Assembly: GCA_018266295.1 (NCBI GenBank) | Contig: JAFEAQ010000006.1 | Location: 1 to 64,000 of the forward strand | Direction: 5' to 3' | Length of the DNA stretch: 64,000 nt | Origin: Bdellovibrionales bacterium | GTDB taxonomy: Bacteria > Bdellovibrionota > Bdellovibrionia > Bdellovibrionales > Bdellovibrionaceae | Shown here: positions 25,292 through 34,438 of the stretch, one piece after another | How positions within the stretch are numbered: the stretch's first letter is position 1 | How the letters are laid out: each line of letters opens with the position of its first letter | Made by a program: the position numbers and the translations under genes | Notes under the pieces: model-generated | What the model was told of the DNA's origin: nothing | Databases searched by the model: none | Seen by the model: only the letters and a program-made list of their open reading frames with translations

Positions 25292-26953
25292 TTACTTACC
25301 AAGAGCTTTGTTAACAGCTGCTTCAGCGTTAACCAAACCTGAACCCAATTGGTTCTGGTTGTTAGCACCAGCCAATTGAACAGCCGTTGTTTTGAAGATG
25401 TCTTTTACTTCAGACGGCTTCAAAGCTTTGTTAGCTGCTTTTACAAGAGCCGCAACACCCGCTACGTGTGGAGTCGCCATAGACGTACCATCGAAGCTTG
25501 CGTAGTCAGTTCTCAAAGTAGTGATAGAAGCTGTTGCTTGGTGACCCGCCGTCAACTCAGCTTTCAAAGCTTCACCAGTTGCTTGTTCAACCAATGCAAC
25601 CGCGATGTCCAAAGTAGAGCCATCTTGAGTCAAAGCACCGTGGATCAAACCAGGAGCGTTGTTGTAGATGATCGCGCCGGCAGCGTGAGCAGCCAATGCA
25701 TTCTTAGCTTTGTCAGCGAAAGCGATTTCACCACGAGAGATCAAAGCGTATTTACCAGTGAAGTCTTTACCAGCGAAATCTTCTGGCTTACCAAGACCTG
25801 CATCCATCAACTCGATGTCAGCAGCTTGAGACAACTCTTTAGCGCCTTGGAAAGTCGTGCTGATAACTTTTGTACGTTGACCGTTCATAGTTACAAATAC
25901 TTCAGACTCACGGCCTGTGCCTTGTGGGACAGAAGAGATAACATCTACGCCCGGAGCAACGATTGCCAACTCAGGACCCCATTGAGAGAAGTCTGCTTTT
26001 TCCAATTTTACGTTGATCGCGCCAACGGCAATAACTGTTGGCAAAGCCGCTGGATAGCTTACTTGTGGAGTGCCGCTGTTACCAGAAGCTGCAACGATCG
26101 TCACACCTGCTGCATCAGCCGCTGCAACCGCAGAACGTTCTGCAGGAGTTGACCACATACCACCCAAAGACATAGAGATCACATCTACGTTTTCTTGGAT
26201 ACCCCAGTTGATACCTTGAGCGATAGAGATGTTGCTGCAACCTGCTTCAGAGCATACACGACCCATCAACAATTTTGCTTCAGGAGCAACACCAGAAAAA
26301 CCAGAAGCATCAGCTACGCCAGCGATAGTGCCAGAGCAGTGAGTTCCGTGACCCACTTTATCAGAGAAATCAGAACCATCTGATTCACCAGTGAAGTCTT
26401 GGCCTTTTTCGAAGTTCGCTTTCAAAGAAGGATGTTCAGCATCGATACCAGTATCGAGTACTAGTACGCGTGCGCCGGCACCTTTATTACCAGAAGCAGC
26501 CCAAGCTTCGTGAGCTTTTACTGCAGCGATACCCCAAGGCATACCCATTTTAGAATCAAAAGACGTGTTGAAAGATTGTTTACCTTTCTTAGAGAAAGAA
26601 ACGAAACCTTTCATTGGTTTTGGAGCTGGATGGAAAACTTCTTTTTCAATCATCGCAACATCAGAGTTGTTTTGAAGTTTTGCGATTTCAGCGTCATCAG
26701 CATCAACTACCAAAGTGTTGATACGGTCGAGGCTGTTAACCACGTTCGCTTTAACGTTGCTGTATTTTGCAAAGTTAGAACCGAATCCGAATCCTACGAA
26801 TCCATCTACTTTGTGTGAAAGAGCTACGTTAGCTGTGTTGTAAGACTGCGCCGACTTCATCACGACGAGGTAACGATTGCCTGCGAATGCTCCGCTCGAA
26901 AGAACGAGAGAAACGAACGCCGCTAAACCAAATGCACGTACTTGTAATTTCAT
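25292..26953 (-). CDS. Secreted subtilisin-like serine protease (S8) with PA domain
   Basis: Exported protease, 553 residues from the ATG at 26953 (GGGGGGATC upstream; an in-frame upstream ATG lacks this). Signal peptide about 1-24 (LAAFVSLVLSSGAFA), an I9-type propeptide to about 100, then the catalytic domain: Asp in VLDTGIDAEH, His in VGHGTHCSGTIAG, oxyanion Asn in AASGNSGTPQVSYPA and Ser in FDGTSMATPHVAG. A protease-associated (PA) domain is inserted between Asn and Ser (about 335-465, KYALISRGEIAFADKAKNA). This is the layout of lactocepin/vacuolar-type subtilases. Likely a hydrolytic enzyme for prey or external protein. Two palindromes upstream may be operators. Confidence 0.93.
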   Translation of the reverse strand: MKLQVRAFGLAAFVSLVLSSGAFAGNRYLVVMKSAQSYNTANVALSHKVDGFVGFGFGSNFAKYSNVKANVVNSLDRINTLVVDADDAEIAKLQNNSDVAMIEKEVFHPAPKPMKGFVSFSKKGKQSFNTSFDSKMGMPWGIAAVKAHEAWAASGNKGAGARVLVLDTGIDAEHPSLKANFEKGQDFTGESDGSDFSDKVGHGTHCSGTIAGVADASGFSGVAPEAKLLMGRVCSEAGCSNISIAQGINWGIQENVDVISMSLGGMWSTPAERSAVAAADAAGVTIVAASGNSGTPQVSYPAALPTVIAVGAINVKLEKADFSQWGPELAIVAPGVDVISSVPQGTGRESEVFVTMNGQRTKVISTTFQGAKELSQAADIELMDAGLGKPEDFAGKDFTGKYALISRGEIAFADKAKNALAAHAAGAIIYNNAPGLIHGALTQDGSTLDIAVALVEQATGEALKAELTAGHQATASITTLRTDYASFDGTSMATPHVAGVAALVKAANKALKPSEVKDIFKTTAVQLAGANNQNQLGSGLVNAEAAVNKALGK

Positions 26954-27009
26954 GATCCCCCCAATTTCCATGGATTTCTTTTGAAATCCTTATATGGGTA
27001 AGGATCAGA

Positions 27010-27022
27010 TTCCAAATTGGAA
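27010..27022. promoter_or_regulatory. Operator-like palindrome TTCCAA-A-TTGGAA upstream of the S8 protease
   Basis: TTCCAAATTGGAA is a perfect 6-bp inverted repeat around one base, 57 bases upstream of the protease start. It shares the core TTCCAA-N-TTGGAA with the site at 27102-27118. Confidence 0.45.
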
Positions 27023-27101
27023 CCAGATGCAAGAAAACTTTTTGAGGATTCCTCAACGAAATCTTCACAACAAAAAGTGAAATTGTCTGTCAGAGCATTC
27101 T

Positions 27102-27118
27102 GGTTCCAAGTTGGAACC
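27102..27118. promoter_or_regulatory. Operator-like palindrome GGTTCCAA-G-TTGGAACC
   Basis: Perfect 8-bp arms around one central base. Centre-to-centre distance to the first site is 94 bp, so a looping repressor or activator is possible. The rest of the 26954-27290 gap holds only AT-rich sequence and the terminator of the next gene. Confidence 0.5.
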
Positions 27119-27235
27119 TCAATTCGAATGTAGCCCGCAGCGAACATGCTAAATAATTAAATCTAATAGGTTCCATTACATTCTCTGCACGCGCTGCTTA
27201 ATTTTCACTCACAGTAAATCAACGCAACGCAAAGA

Positions 27236-27260
27236 AAAAGGAGCCACTCAGGGCTCCTTC
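27236..27260 (-). terminator. Rho-independent terminator of the repeat lipoprotein gene
   Basis: On the minus strand AAGGAGCC, a CTGAGT loop and GGCTCCTT are followed by TTTCTTTG, about 30 bases after the stop at 27291. Confidence 0.8.
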
Positions 27261-27290
27261 TCACTCTTAATCTCTATGTACACTCGCAAA

Positions 27291-30182
27291 CTAGCGGCTT
27301 GTCTTAATTGTTTTCGTCGCCGTTCTATAGACATTGCCGACGCCATCACGGCCACTCACTTGAATGGAGTAGGTCGTATTCGAAGAGAGGCCCGTCAGCT
27401 TCACGGAATGCGAAGTTGAGAAGTCACCCGACTCCGCCGTCGCCTGATTGAGCGATGAACCAACGCCATACCAAACCTGACGAGTGGCTGGCTCATTCGT
27501 CGTCCAAGTCACGGTGATCGAATTTGTCGTCGCAGTCAGAGTCAGATTCGAAACCACCGGAGGCGAAAGATCGATCGTCCAAGAGTACGAAGCCCCCACC
27601 GCATCCATATTGCCGTAAGCATCAACCGCTTTCACAACAAACTTATGAGCACCGTCAGAAACATTCGTGTAAGTCATTGGCGAGCTACATACTGTGAACA
27701 CAGCTCCGTCCAATGAACACTTAAAGGTCGCGTTCGCCTGATCCGCCACAAAAGTCAGAACCATCGTCGGCTGATTCGTCGGTGACTCCCCTGGAGTGGC
27801 ACTCGTGATCGTTGTCTTAATCGGTTTGATCGTCACAAACTGATAAGTCGCACCCACGGCATCCATATTACCTGCCGCATCCACCGCTTTTGCAAGGAAA
27901 CTATGAGAGCCCAGGCTCAGACCCGAGAAGCTAGTCACCGCCGCACACGGAGCCAAAGCCGCCCCATCGAGCGCACACAAGAAGCTCACGCCCGGCTCAT
28001 CGGCACTCAGAGTGAATGTCGCCGAGTCGTCATTCGTTGCACCCGAGACAGAGGTCACAGGTGGCTTCGTATCGACAGCCCAAGTGTACTGAGCAACCTG
28101 ACCGACGTTACCCGCAAGGTCGATGGCCCGAACTTGGAAGGTATGGGAACCATCCGCAAGACCCGAGATCTCTTTCGGAGAAACGCAGGTTTCGAAACCG
28201 GCATTATCCAAGGCACACTCAAACGAGCTGTCTTCGTTAGCAGAAAGATCAAAGATGTTGTGATCAGCATTTGTCGGATTCTCCAACACTTGAGCCGTCA
28301 ACGAGGCCACTGGAGATGTCGTATCAACAACAAACTCATGCGTGATCGGTTCAGAAGCATTACCCACAGAATCCACCGCATACACCGCCACAGAGTAAGC
28401 ACCTTCGCTCAAACCGCGCAATGCAATCGGGCTCTGAGCCGCAGAAGCGGCAGCACCGTTCACCGATGCATACATCGTTGCACCTTGTGGCACATTCACG
28501 TTGAGTTGGATATCACCGCTATTCACATAACGTGAAGCCGAAGGCAGAATATCGCCAAAGCTAATCACAGGCGCTGTGAAGTCCATAGTCCATTGCAATG
28601 GCGCCGGTTGGCTCGCATTGCCAGCCGCATCCACTGCTGTCATCACCAAGTTATGATCACCCTCAGAAAGATCGCGGATCGTGTAAGGGGAAACACACTC
28701 CGTTGCTGGCGCGCCATCAAGACTGCAAGAAACGGTTGCGGCTTCACTTGTCATAAACTCAACATTGATATTTTTCGCGTTTGTTAAACCTGGGGATGGA
28801 CTGATGACACCCGTAGAGATCACAGGCGCTACCGTATCCACATCCCATGAATAGCTCACAGCCAAACCTTGGTTACCGGCAGCGTCCGTTGCACGCACCT
28901 CAAACCAGTGGCTGCCGTCAGCTAGGCCACTTAAAGCCGCTGGCGAAGTACAAGCTGTGAATGTGCCATGATCCAATGAGCACTCGAAGTTCGCCGACTC
29001 ATCGGCTGTAAACGTAAAGGACTTCGAAGTATTGCTGCTGATAGAGTCCGCAGGCACGATATCGATGAAAGTTGTCACCGGAGCCGTGGCATCCACCGTC
29101 CAGCGGAAGCTCGCAGGCACTTTGCCGACGTTCCCCAAAGAGTCCGTCGCGTTGACTGTAAAGACGTGCACACCTTCACTCAAAGCACCGTAAACCTGTG
29201 GTGAAGTACAAGACGTTGCCGCGACGCCATCCAAGCTGCACTTAAATGTCGAGTTGGCTTTTGAAGAAGTAAACTCGAAACTCATAGCACGTGAGCTTGT
29301 CAGTGTCGGCAATGACGAGCTATTTGTAATGCTTGCTGAAGGAACGGACGTATCAATTTTCCAGCTATAGCTCGCAGGCGTTGCGTCCGCCAAACCTTGC
29401 GGGCTTTGCGCATACACTTTAAAGCTATGGCTGCCTGAAGCCAAGTTTGAATAACTCACAGGCGAAGTACATTTCACAGCCGTTGCACCATCCAAAGAAC
29501 ACCAGAACGTATTTCCTTCGGTGCTGCTTGAGAAGTTAAACGAAATACTGGTGGAGTTCGTCGGAGATTTTGACGGATCCATGGAATCAATAGAAGTCTC
29601 TGGAGCCACTGGCACCGGAGTTGGAGAAGGCGTTGGACTCACTCCAGGAGTTGGTGATGGCTGCGGGCATTTAGAATAAGACTTCCCTTTAAATGTGATC
29701 TTTGCAGAAGCAATATCCAATTTTTTGCCGAAGACATAAACTTGCAACACACCTTTATTCTTTTTAATACGGGCCAAGAACATATGGAAAGGCTCAGCAC
29801 CGTTTAAGTACATCTTATGAAGCTTGAATGTACCTGCAGAAGTGTTCTTCTTTTTCGTGTAGGTCATGCCTTCCAAAGAACGGCCACCGTCTTTGCGGTT
29901 AAATTTAAAACCATTGAAAGACAGCCAGATGTTTTCGCTGACGGTGTGATTACCAGCTAGAGTGAGCTCAAGCTCAATGTCATCCCAAACGACCGTTGAG
30001 TCGGCAAGGAAATCGAGTTTATCGACGGACATTAATAGATGGCTGGAGCCCTTCACAGGCTGAAGCGCGACTGTTTCCTCGATGGTTTTTACGCAGGCCT
30101 GGTCTTCTTTACAACCAGCCGCAAATAAAAGGAAACCAACTAGACCAAGAGCTGTAAGTGCCTTGTTGCCAATAGCCAACAT
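27291..30182 (-). CDS. Large surface lipoprotein with eight tandem Ig-like 'CSLDG' repeats and a fibronectin III domain
   Basis: 963 residues. Signal peptide and lipobox FAAGC (Cys24). Residues about 35-170 form a unique N-terminal domain (DUF4382-like in outline), then a Pro/Thr linker (PTPSPTPVPVAP), then eight repeats of about 85-95 residues, each with pattern CSLDG....C.SP..y..L..G.H.f.V.A.D..GN. The paired cysteines would form a disulfide in each; the fifth repeat has lost both (MYASVNGAAASAAQSP). The C terminus is a fibronectin III domain (TWTTNEPATRQVWYGVG, LSSNTTYSIQVSGRD). Such rods usually hold an adhesive or enzymatic head away from the cell. No enzymatic motif is visible. Confidence 0.85.
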   Translation of the reverse strand: MLAIGNKALTALGLVGFLLFAAGCKEDQACVKTIEETVALQPVKGSSHLLMSVDKLDFLADSTVVWDDIELELTLAGNHTVSENIWLSFNGFKFNRKDGGRSLEGMTYTKKKNTSAGTFKLHKMYLNGAEPFHMFLARIKKNKGVLQVYVFGKKLDIASAKITFKGKSYSKCPQPSPTPGVSPTPSPTPVPVAPETSIDSMDPSKSPTNSTSISFNFSSSTEGNTFWCSLDGATAVKCTSPVSYSNLASGSHSFKVYAQSPQGLADATPASYSWKIDTSVPSASITNSSSLPTLTSSRAMSFEFTSSKANSTFKCSLDGVAATSCTSPQVYGALSEGVHVFTVNATDSLGNVGKVPASFRWTVDATAPVTTFIDIVPADSISSNTSKSFTFTADESANFECSLDHGTFTACTSPAALSGLADGSHWFEVRATDAAGNQGLAVSYSWDVDTVAPVISTGVISPSPGLTNAKNINVEFMTSEAATVSCSLDGAPATECVSPYTIRDLSEGDHNLVMTAVDAAGNASQPAPLQWTMDFTAPVISFGDILPSASRYVNSGDIQLNVNVPQGATMYASVNGAAASAAQSPIALRGLSEGAYSVAVYAVDSVGNASEPITHEFVVDTTSPVASLTAQVLENPTNADHNIFDLSANEDSSFECALDNAGFETCVSPKEISGLADGSHTFQVRAIDLAGNVGQVAQYTWAVDTKPPVTSVSGATNDDSATFTLSADEPGVSFLCALDGAALAPCAAVTSFSGLSLGSHSFLAKAVDAAGNMDAVGATYQFVTIKPIKTTITSATPGESPTNQPTMVLTFVADQANATFKCSLDGAVFTVCSSPMTYTNVSDGAHKFVVKAVDAYGNMDAVGASYSWTIDLSPPVVSNLTLTATTNSITVTWTTNEPATRQVWYGVGSSLNQATAESGDFSTSHSVKLTGLSSNTTYSIQVSGRDGVGNVYRTATKTIKTSR

Positions 30183-30371
30183 ATACGTTCCTTTGTAGTC
30201 ATACGTCCAACATGAGTGAGTTCGCTAACACCCAAAATTTTAACACGAAGAAAGGATCGGTTATTTGAAATATAAGATTGAGCATTACATTCCTAAACTG
30301 ATGCGATTTCCTGGCCTTGTATTCGATTTCTCGATCTCTAAAATAGAACGTATCAATGTGAGAGGATATTT

Positions 30372-31073
30372 ATGAAACGTTTCACAACGCTCCCGATTTT
30401 GTTAGTATCTTTCATCCTTCTTGCCGCAACTCATGCCAACGCAGCTAAAGGCGGCGGCGCTAGCGGCGCAGGAAACTTCTTCCTCGAAGAGACCTTCGTC
30501 CCAGTGATCAAAACCAGCAATGACACCACGTCATTCACCACAGCCCCGGGTGTCGCGACAGAGAGTGGCTCTGGTTTCGACTTCAGAACAACATTAGGTT
30601 ATACATTGGGTGGCGAGTTCCTCGTGGGACTCACTTATAATAACTATAGCTATTCTTCAAAGCGCTCTGCCATCAGCGGCGGCGACGATGGCTCTGATAT
30701 TAAAACAACGAAAACGGAGTACGGGCCGACCGTCGGTTATCTAAGCAACGGCTGGCGCGTTCTTTTCACTTACTTCTTATCCGGCACAAAACAAGTAGAC
30801 ACAAAGAACATTGATTCCTCAGGTGCAACTGTTGGTGATGGCACGATCAAAAATACTAGCGGTACAGGTATGCAATTCTCCTTCGGTTACACCTTTGCAC
30901 TCGGCGCACATTTTGAAATCGGCCCAAGCCTTGTTTACAGAAGCATGACCTACCCTAAGCAATCTAAAGTTAACAGACTCAACTCCTCTGAAGACTACAC
31001 GGACACAGAACTCTATACGAAGAACACGGAGTCTGATCTTTCTCCGATGATCACGATGCAATTCCGCTTCTAG
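30372..31073 (+). CDS. Outer-membrane beta-barrel protein
   Basis: 233 residues with a signal peptide (MKRFTTLPILLVSFILLAATHANA) and alternating amphipathic strands through the rest: FDFRTTLGYTLGGEFLVGLTYNNY, TEYGPTVGYLSNGWRVLFTYF, FSFGYTFALGAHFEIGPSLVYRSMTY, ending in MITMQFRF with a C-terminal Phe recognised by the BAM machinery. Loops are Ser/Asp/Thr-rich. About eight strands fit an OmpW/OmpX-size barrel. It diverges from the large lipoprotein gene and has its own terminator. Confidence 0.8.
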   Translation: MKRFTTLPILLVSFILLAATHANAAKGGGASGAGNFFLEETFVPVIKTSNDTTSFTTAPGVATESGSGFDFRTTLGYTLGGEFLVGLTYNNYSYSSKRSAISGGDDGSDIKTTKTEYGPTVGYLSNGWRVLFTYFLSGTKQVDTKNIDSSGATVGDGTIKNTSGTGMQFSFGYTFALGAHFEIGPSLVYRSMTYPKQSKVNRLNSSEDYTDTELYTKNTESDLSPMITMQFRF

Positions 31074-31101
31074 AACGAATTCCACAAAGAGTTCATAAAG
31101 T

Positions 31102-31127
31102 GAGGCCCTAAAAAGGGCCTTTTTTAT
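31102..31127 (+). terminator. Rho-independent terminator after the barrel gene
   Basis: AGGCCCT, loop AAA, AGGGCCT and a run of T about 30 bases after the stop at 31073. Confidence 0.85.
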
Positions 31128-31233
31128 TGGTCCCTACTCCACCCTATTGGCTCTGGGTGCGGTTTCTGAAGTATTTCCCTGTTAGAATACTGACAGTGGG
31201 TTTTCTCCGCTCGACCCCGTATAACTAACCTCT

Positions 31234-31539
31234 ATGAACAAGAAAATCCTCACACTCACACTGCTCATGAGTCTTTACTCTATACACACGTTGGCAGCCG
31301 ATGCACCTTGGGTTTTTACATCGACGATTCCGGCAAAAAACGAAATGGTCACCATCGCGCGCAAAGAGACCTGTCGTCCGCTGAATACACAGCTGATGAG
31401 CTCTAAATGCGCTCAATACAAGATGGGCTACGTTTGCCCACAACAGGACAACAGCCAGTTCATCATCACGACTTACTCCAGCAAGAATGATTGCACTAAA
31501 GCGTTGAAAAAAGCGCGCCGCCTTTTAGCGAAACAGTAA
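31234..31539 (+). CDS. Small secreted cysteine-containing protein
   Basis: 101 residues with signal peptide MNKKILTLTLLMSLYSIHTLA cleaved before ADAPW. The mature 80-residue domain has four cysteines (TCRPLN, KCAQYK, VCPQQ, DCTKA), probably two disulfides, and a basic C-terminal helix (KALKKARRLLAKQ). It is followed within 50 bases by an MFS gene on the same strand. No family recognised. Confidence 0.65.
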   Translation: MNKKILTLTLLMSLYSIHTLAADAPWVFTSTIPAKNEMVTIARKETCRPLNTQLMSSKCAQYKMGYVCPQQDNSQFIITTYSSKNDCTKALKKARRLLAKQ

Positions 31540-31585
31540 ACTCTTTCTATTTGAAAAATCCGCGGGAGTCAGCAATGCTGCTCCC

Positions 31586-32806
31586 ATGAAAATCAATAAA
31601 AATGTCCTGACCAATTTAACAGTATGGGTGGCCGCTCTCGGCTACTTCGTTGATATGTTTGATATCACTCTCTTCGGCGTTGTCCGCGTTGAGAGTTTGA
31701 AAGCCATCGGCATTACGACCTCTGAAGAAATCCTGAATCACGGCATTTACCTCTATAATATGCAAATGGTCGGCATGATGATCGGCGGTCTGCTGTGGGG
31801 TTTCCTTTCAGACAAAAAGGGCCGCTTGAGTGTGCTCTTTGGATCGATTCTTCTCTATTCACTGGGCAATATCGCCAATGCGTTTGTGACGACACTGGAT
31901 GCGTATGCGTTTTGTCGCTTTATCACGGGCTTGGGCCTTGCCGGCGAACTGGGCGCTGCGATTACGTTGGTCGTAGAAACTCTGCCGCAAAAAGACCGCG
32001 GCTGGGGCACGACGATGGTGGCAACCCTCGGTTTACTGGGGTCTGTGACCGCAGCTCTCATTGGCCAAAAGATGCCATGGAATTACGCCTACATCTTGGG
32101 TGGCGTGATGGGCTTGGGCTTGCTTGCAACGCGCTTTCAGATGCGTGAATCCGAAATGTTTCACAAGAGCCGTGCAAAGGCCGAAAGCATTTTCAAAACA
32201 TTGGTTGCTTCCGACAAGTTCTTTAAATACATCGCCTGCATTCTGGTGGGCGTGCCGATTTACTTCATGACGGGAATCCTCTTTACGTTTTCGCCAGAGA
32301 TCGCAAAGTCTCTCGGCGTGCAGGGCGAAGTGATTGCAGGGAATACTCTCTTGTACGGCACCATCGGTCTGACTCTGGGCGATTTGCTCTCGGGGTTGTT
32401 GAGTCAAGTTCTGAAGAGCCGTAAGAAGTCCCTCACCGTCTTTATCTCGACGGCGCTGGCGCTGACTCTCGTCTACATCCTGGGTGGAGCGTACTTCACA
32501 CCGGAAGCTTTGTATGTACTCTGCTTTGGCTTAGGAATTTGCGCGGGCTACTGGGCGGTGCTCATCACGACCTCCGCAGAACAATTTGGCACGAACGTGC
32601 GAGGCACGGTCAGCACAACAGTGCCAAATTTCGTACGCGGAGCCGCCGTCTTCATCACACTGGGATTCCACCACTTCAAATCCTTCCTGAGCGCGCCCCA
32701 CGCAGCCCTGAGTGTAGCCATGATTTGCTTCGTCGCATCCCTTGGCTCACTCTATTTCCTGAAAGAAACCTTCCACGCCGACCTTGATTACGTCGAAGAG
32801 AAGTAG
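31586..32806 (+). CDS. Major facilitator superfamily transporter
   Basis: 406 residues, about 12 membrane helices in two halves. The start WVAALGYFVDMFDITLFGVVRV and motif A between helices 2 and 3 (GFLSDKKGRLSVLFGS) place it in the metabolite:H+ symporter/sugar-porter type; FVTTLDAYAFCRFITGLGLAGELGAAITLVVE is the helix 4-5 signature of that group (R-x-x-x-G-x-G-x-G-E). A long acidic/basic central loop (SEMFHKSRAKAESIFKTL) joins the halves. Substrate cannot be assigned. It probably follows the small secreted protein on one transcript. Confidence 0.85.
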   Translation: MKINKNVLTNLTVWVAALGYFVDMFDITLFGVVRVESLKAIGITTSEEILNHGIYLYNMQMVGMMIGGLLWGFLSDKKGRLSVLFGSILLYSLGNIANAFVTTLDAYAFCRFITGLGLAGELGAAITLVVETLPQKDRGWGTTMVATLGLLGSVTAALIGQKMPWNYAYILGGVMGLGLLATRFQMRESEMFHKSRAKAESIFKTLVASDKFFKYIACILVGVPIYFMTGILFTFSPEIAKSLGVQGEVIAGNTLLYGTIGLTLGDLLSGLLSQVLKSRKKSLTVFISTALALTLVYILGGAYFTPEALYVLCFGLGICAGYWAVLITTSAEQFGTNVRGTVSTTVPNFVRGAAVFITLGFHHFKSFLSAPHAALSVAMICFVASLGSLYFLKETFHADLDYVEEK

Positions 32807-32926
32807 AAAGTCACTTGTCTGCAATGTTGCCGTGGTCAGCAGGTCAGTGTGAACTAGATCAAAATATGACTAAAAATATTTGGTTTTAGAACTGGTATTT
32901 CTCGCTATTTAAAGTATCTTAATTTT

Positions 32927-33481
32927 ATGGCCAAAATTAGTTCAAAGAACCTGAAGTCAAAGTCCGGCGACACCATCATCGTAAGGCATGCGACAATTGC
33001 AGATGCGGAAAAAATGCATGTTCTCGGTGTTAGTGTGTTCAGTACCACTGACTACCTAGTAGCTACTTCCGAAGAGTTCTCCGCAATTCCAAAAGAACAA
33101 CAAAACGCGCGTATTAAACGCCTAGAGGATAGCGAAAATGATCTTTGGCTTATTGCTGAGTGTGGCGATCAACTAATCGGCATGCTGGATTTTCAAACTG
33201 GCAAGAGTATGAAAACAAAACACAAGGGATCATTCGGAATGGTCGTTAGTCCGTCATGGCAGGGCAATGGCGTGGGCAACCTTCTTCTTACAACTCTTAT
33301 TGAGTGGGTTCGATCGCATCCACAGATTGATGTTATTAATTTAACTGTTTCAGAAGAAAATAAATCCGCAATCGCACTTTATAAAAAACTGGGGTTTCAA
33401 GCAACCGGCCGAGAGCCGTATGGACTCAAACTTCGCGACGGGCAATATCTAGTAGACTTGACGATGACTTTGAAACTTTAA
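32927..33481 (+). CDS. GNAT-family N-acetyltransferase
   Basis: 184 residues. The acetyl-CoA pyrophosphate-binding motif A is clear (VVSPSWQGNGVGNLLL, with Q-G-N-G-V-G at about 111-116). Motif B has NLTVSEENKSAIALYKKLGFQATGREPYGLKL, the typical N..A..LY.k.GF ending. The N-terminal part IIVRHATIADAEKMHVLGVSVF is the substrate side of the fold. RimI/RimJ-like in layout; the acceptor is not known. Alone between the MFS and HNH genes; a terminator follows. Confidence 0.88.
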   Translation: MAKISSKNLKSKSGDTIIVRHATIADAEKMHVLGVSVFSTTDYLVATSEEFSAIPKEQQNARIKRLEDSENDLWLIAECGDQLIGMLDFQTGKSMKTKHKGSFGMVVSPSWQGNGVGNLLLTTLIEWVRSHPQIDVINLTVSEENKSAIALYKKLGFQATGREPYGLKLRDGQYLVDLTMTLKL

Positions 33482-33507
33482 TTTGAACTAAACCTTGTTT
33501 TCAACCC

Positions 33508-33540
33508 AAAGCCTGCCCAGAAACGCGCAGGCTTTTTTTA
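33508..33540 (+). terminator. Rho-independent terminator after the GNAT gene
   Basis: AAGCCTGC and GCAGGCTT arms with a ten-base loop and seven T. The convergent HNH gene ends eight bases further on, so the element may serve both strands. Confidence 0.8.
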
Positions 33541-33547
33541 ATTTCCT

Positions 33548-34438
33548 TTATTGAATCAATCCCCATCTTCGGGCTTCCGCCAAATTGTGGGCTCGACATA
33601 AGACTCGCAGGTTTTTAAATTCGTTGGTGCCGCCCTTGGCAAGGGGCTTCACGTGATCGATTTGTAACTGATAGCGCGAACCGCACTTCCTCCCCGTAAG
33701 ATGACTCTGGTACTCGCAGCAATGTTCAGCCTTTTGAAACACACGCCTTCTTATATTTTCTGGAATATGCACACGTACCGAACTTTTGCCTTCGTTCACG
33801 CAGGCAGCTTCTACCGCCGCAGCGGCGGTGATTTTTGGCGTTTCTTTCTTCTGAATCAGCTTGTCGCATAGTACCTCAATCACCTTCGCAAACCCAGCAT
33901 CATGTTGCGCATGGCTGAGAAGAGCCTGGGCCTTTTCGAGTTTCTCGTACTGCTCCTGCGTGAGTTTAAGATTCAAAAATACTTCTTCATTCCGCGGAAT
34001 GACTTTCTCCAGAGGCTGTCCCCCAAAATGCAACTCTTTCCCCAAAAGCCGGTCTGTTTCAAAACCGTTTTTACTTTCCATCTGCAAGAGAAGCTCTTTC
34101 TTCACCGCCGTTGAAACTTTCGCGCCCGTGACCTTTTGCTCCTGCTTCACCGCGACTGAAAGTTTCGCCAATTGGGTCAGATTGATCTTTCCCTCTTGAA
34201 TCTTCTCTGCCGTCCCCGGAATTTCTTTAATTAAACGCGCTGCTGATATTCTTCTCTGCGCTGAGCCCTCGGAATATTTCTGCCCCTGCACCAAATAATC
34301 AAACAGACTCGAAAATCCAAGCTCGGCATAAGCCCTGTCGGAGTCCATCCGCTGAATGCACAAAAGCACCTCGTGCGTGATTTTTCTTTCAGTTTTCACC
34401 AAATATGTGAGTTGATTGTGCAGTTCCAATGGCGTCAT
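33548..34438 (-). CDS. HNH endonuclease-domain protein
   Basis: 296 residues. The C-terminal 70 hold an HNH nuclease: AEHCCEYQSHLTGRKCG and the ββα core YQLQIDHVKPLAKGG (catalytic His), TNEFKNLRVLCRAHN (Asn and second His). The N-terminal 220 residues are helical, with LHNQLTYLVKTERKITHEVLLCI and SLFDYLVQGQKYSEGSAQRRISAARLIKEIP resembling the helical DUF222-type companion region found in many such proteins. GGAGGCT precedes the ATG. Often lone genes of uncertain role (mobile or defence-related). A GC-rich hairpin repeat lies within the coding region at 33811-33830. Confidence 0.85.
   Translation of the reverse strand: MTPLELHNQLTYLVKTERKITHEVLLCIQRMDSDRAYAELGFSSLFDYLVQGQKYSEGSAQRRISAARLIKEIPGTAEKIQEGKINLTQLAKLSVAVKQEQKVTGAKVSTAVKKELLLQMESKNGFETDRLLGKELHFGGQPLEKVIPRNEEVFLNLKLTQEQYEKLEKAQALLSHAQHDAGFAKVIEVLCDKLIQKKETPKITAAAAVEAACVNEGKSSVRVHIPENIRRRVFQKAEHCCEYQSHLTGRKCGSRYQLQIDHVKPLAKGGTNEFKNLRVLCRAHNLAEARRWGLIQ

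Noticed and set aside
25349-26152. 267-residue ORF on the plus strand
   Set aside because: Antisense to the subtilisin gene, rich in Cys/Ser/Arg and without motif; shadow ORF.
27903-28535. 210-residue plus-strand ORF
   Set aside because: Antisense to the repeat lipoprotein, no domain features.
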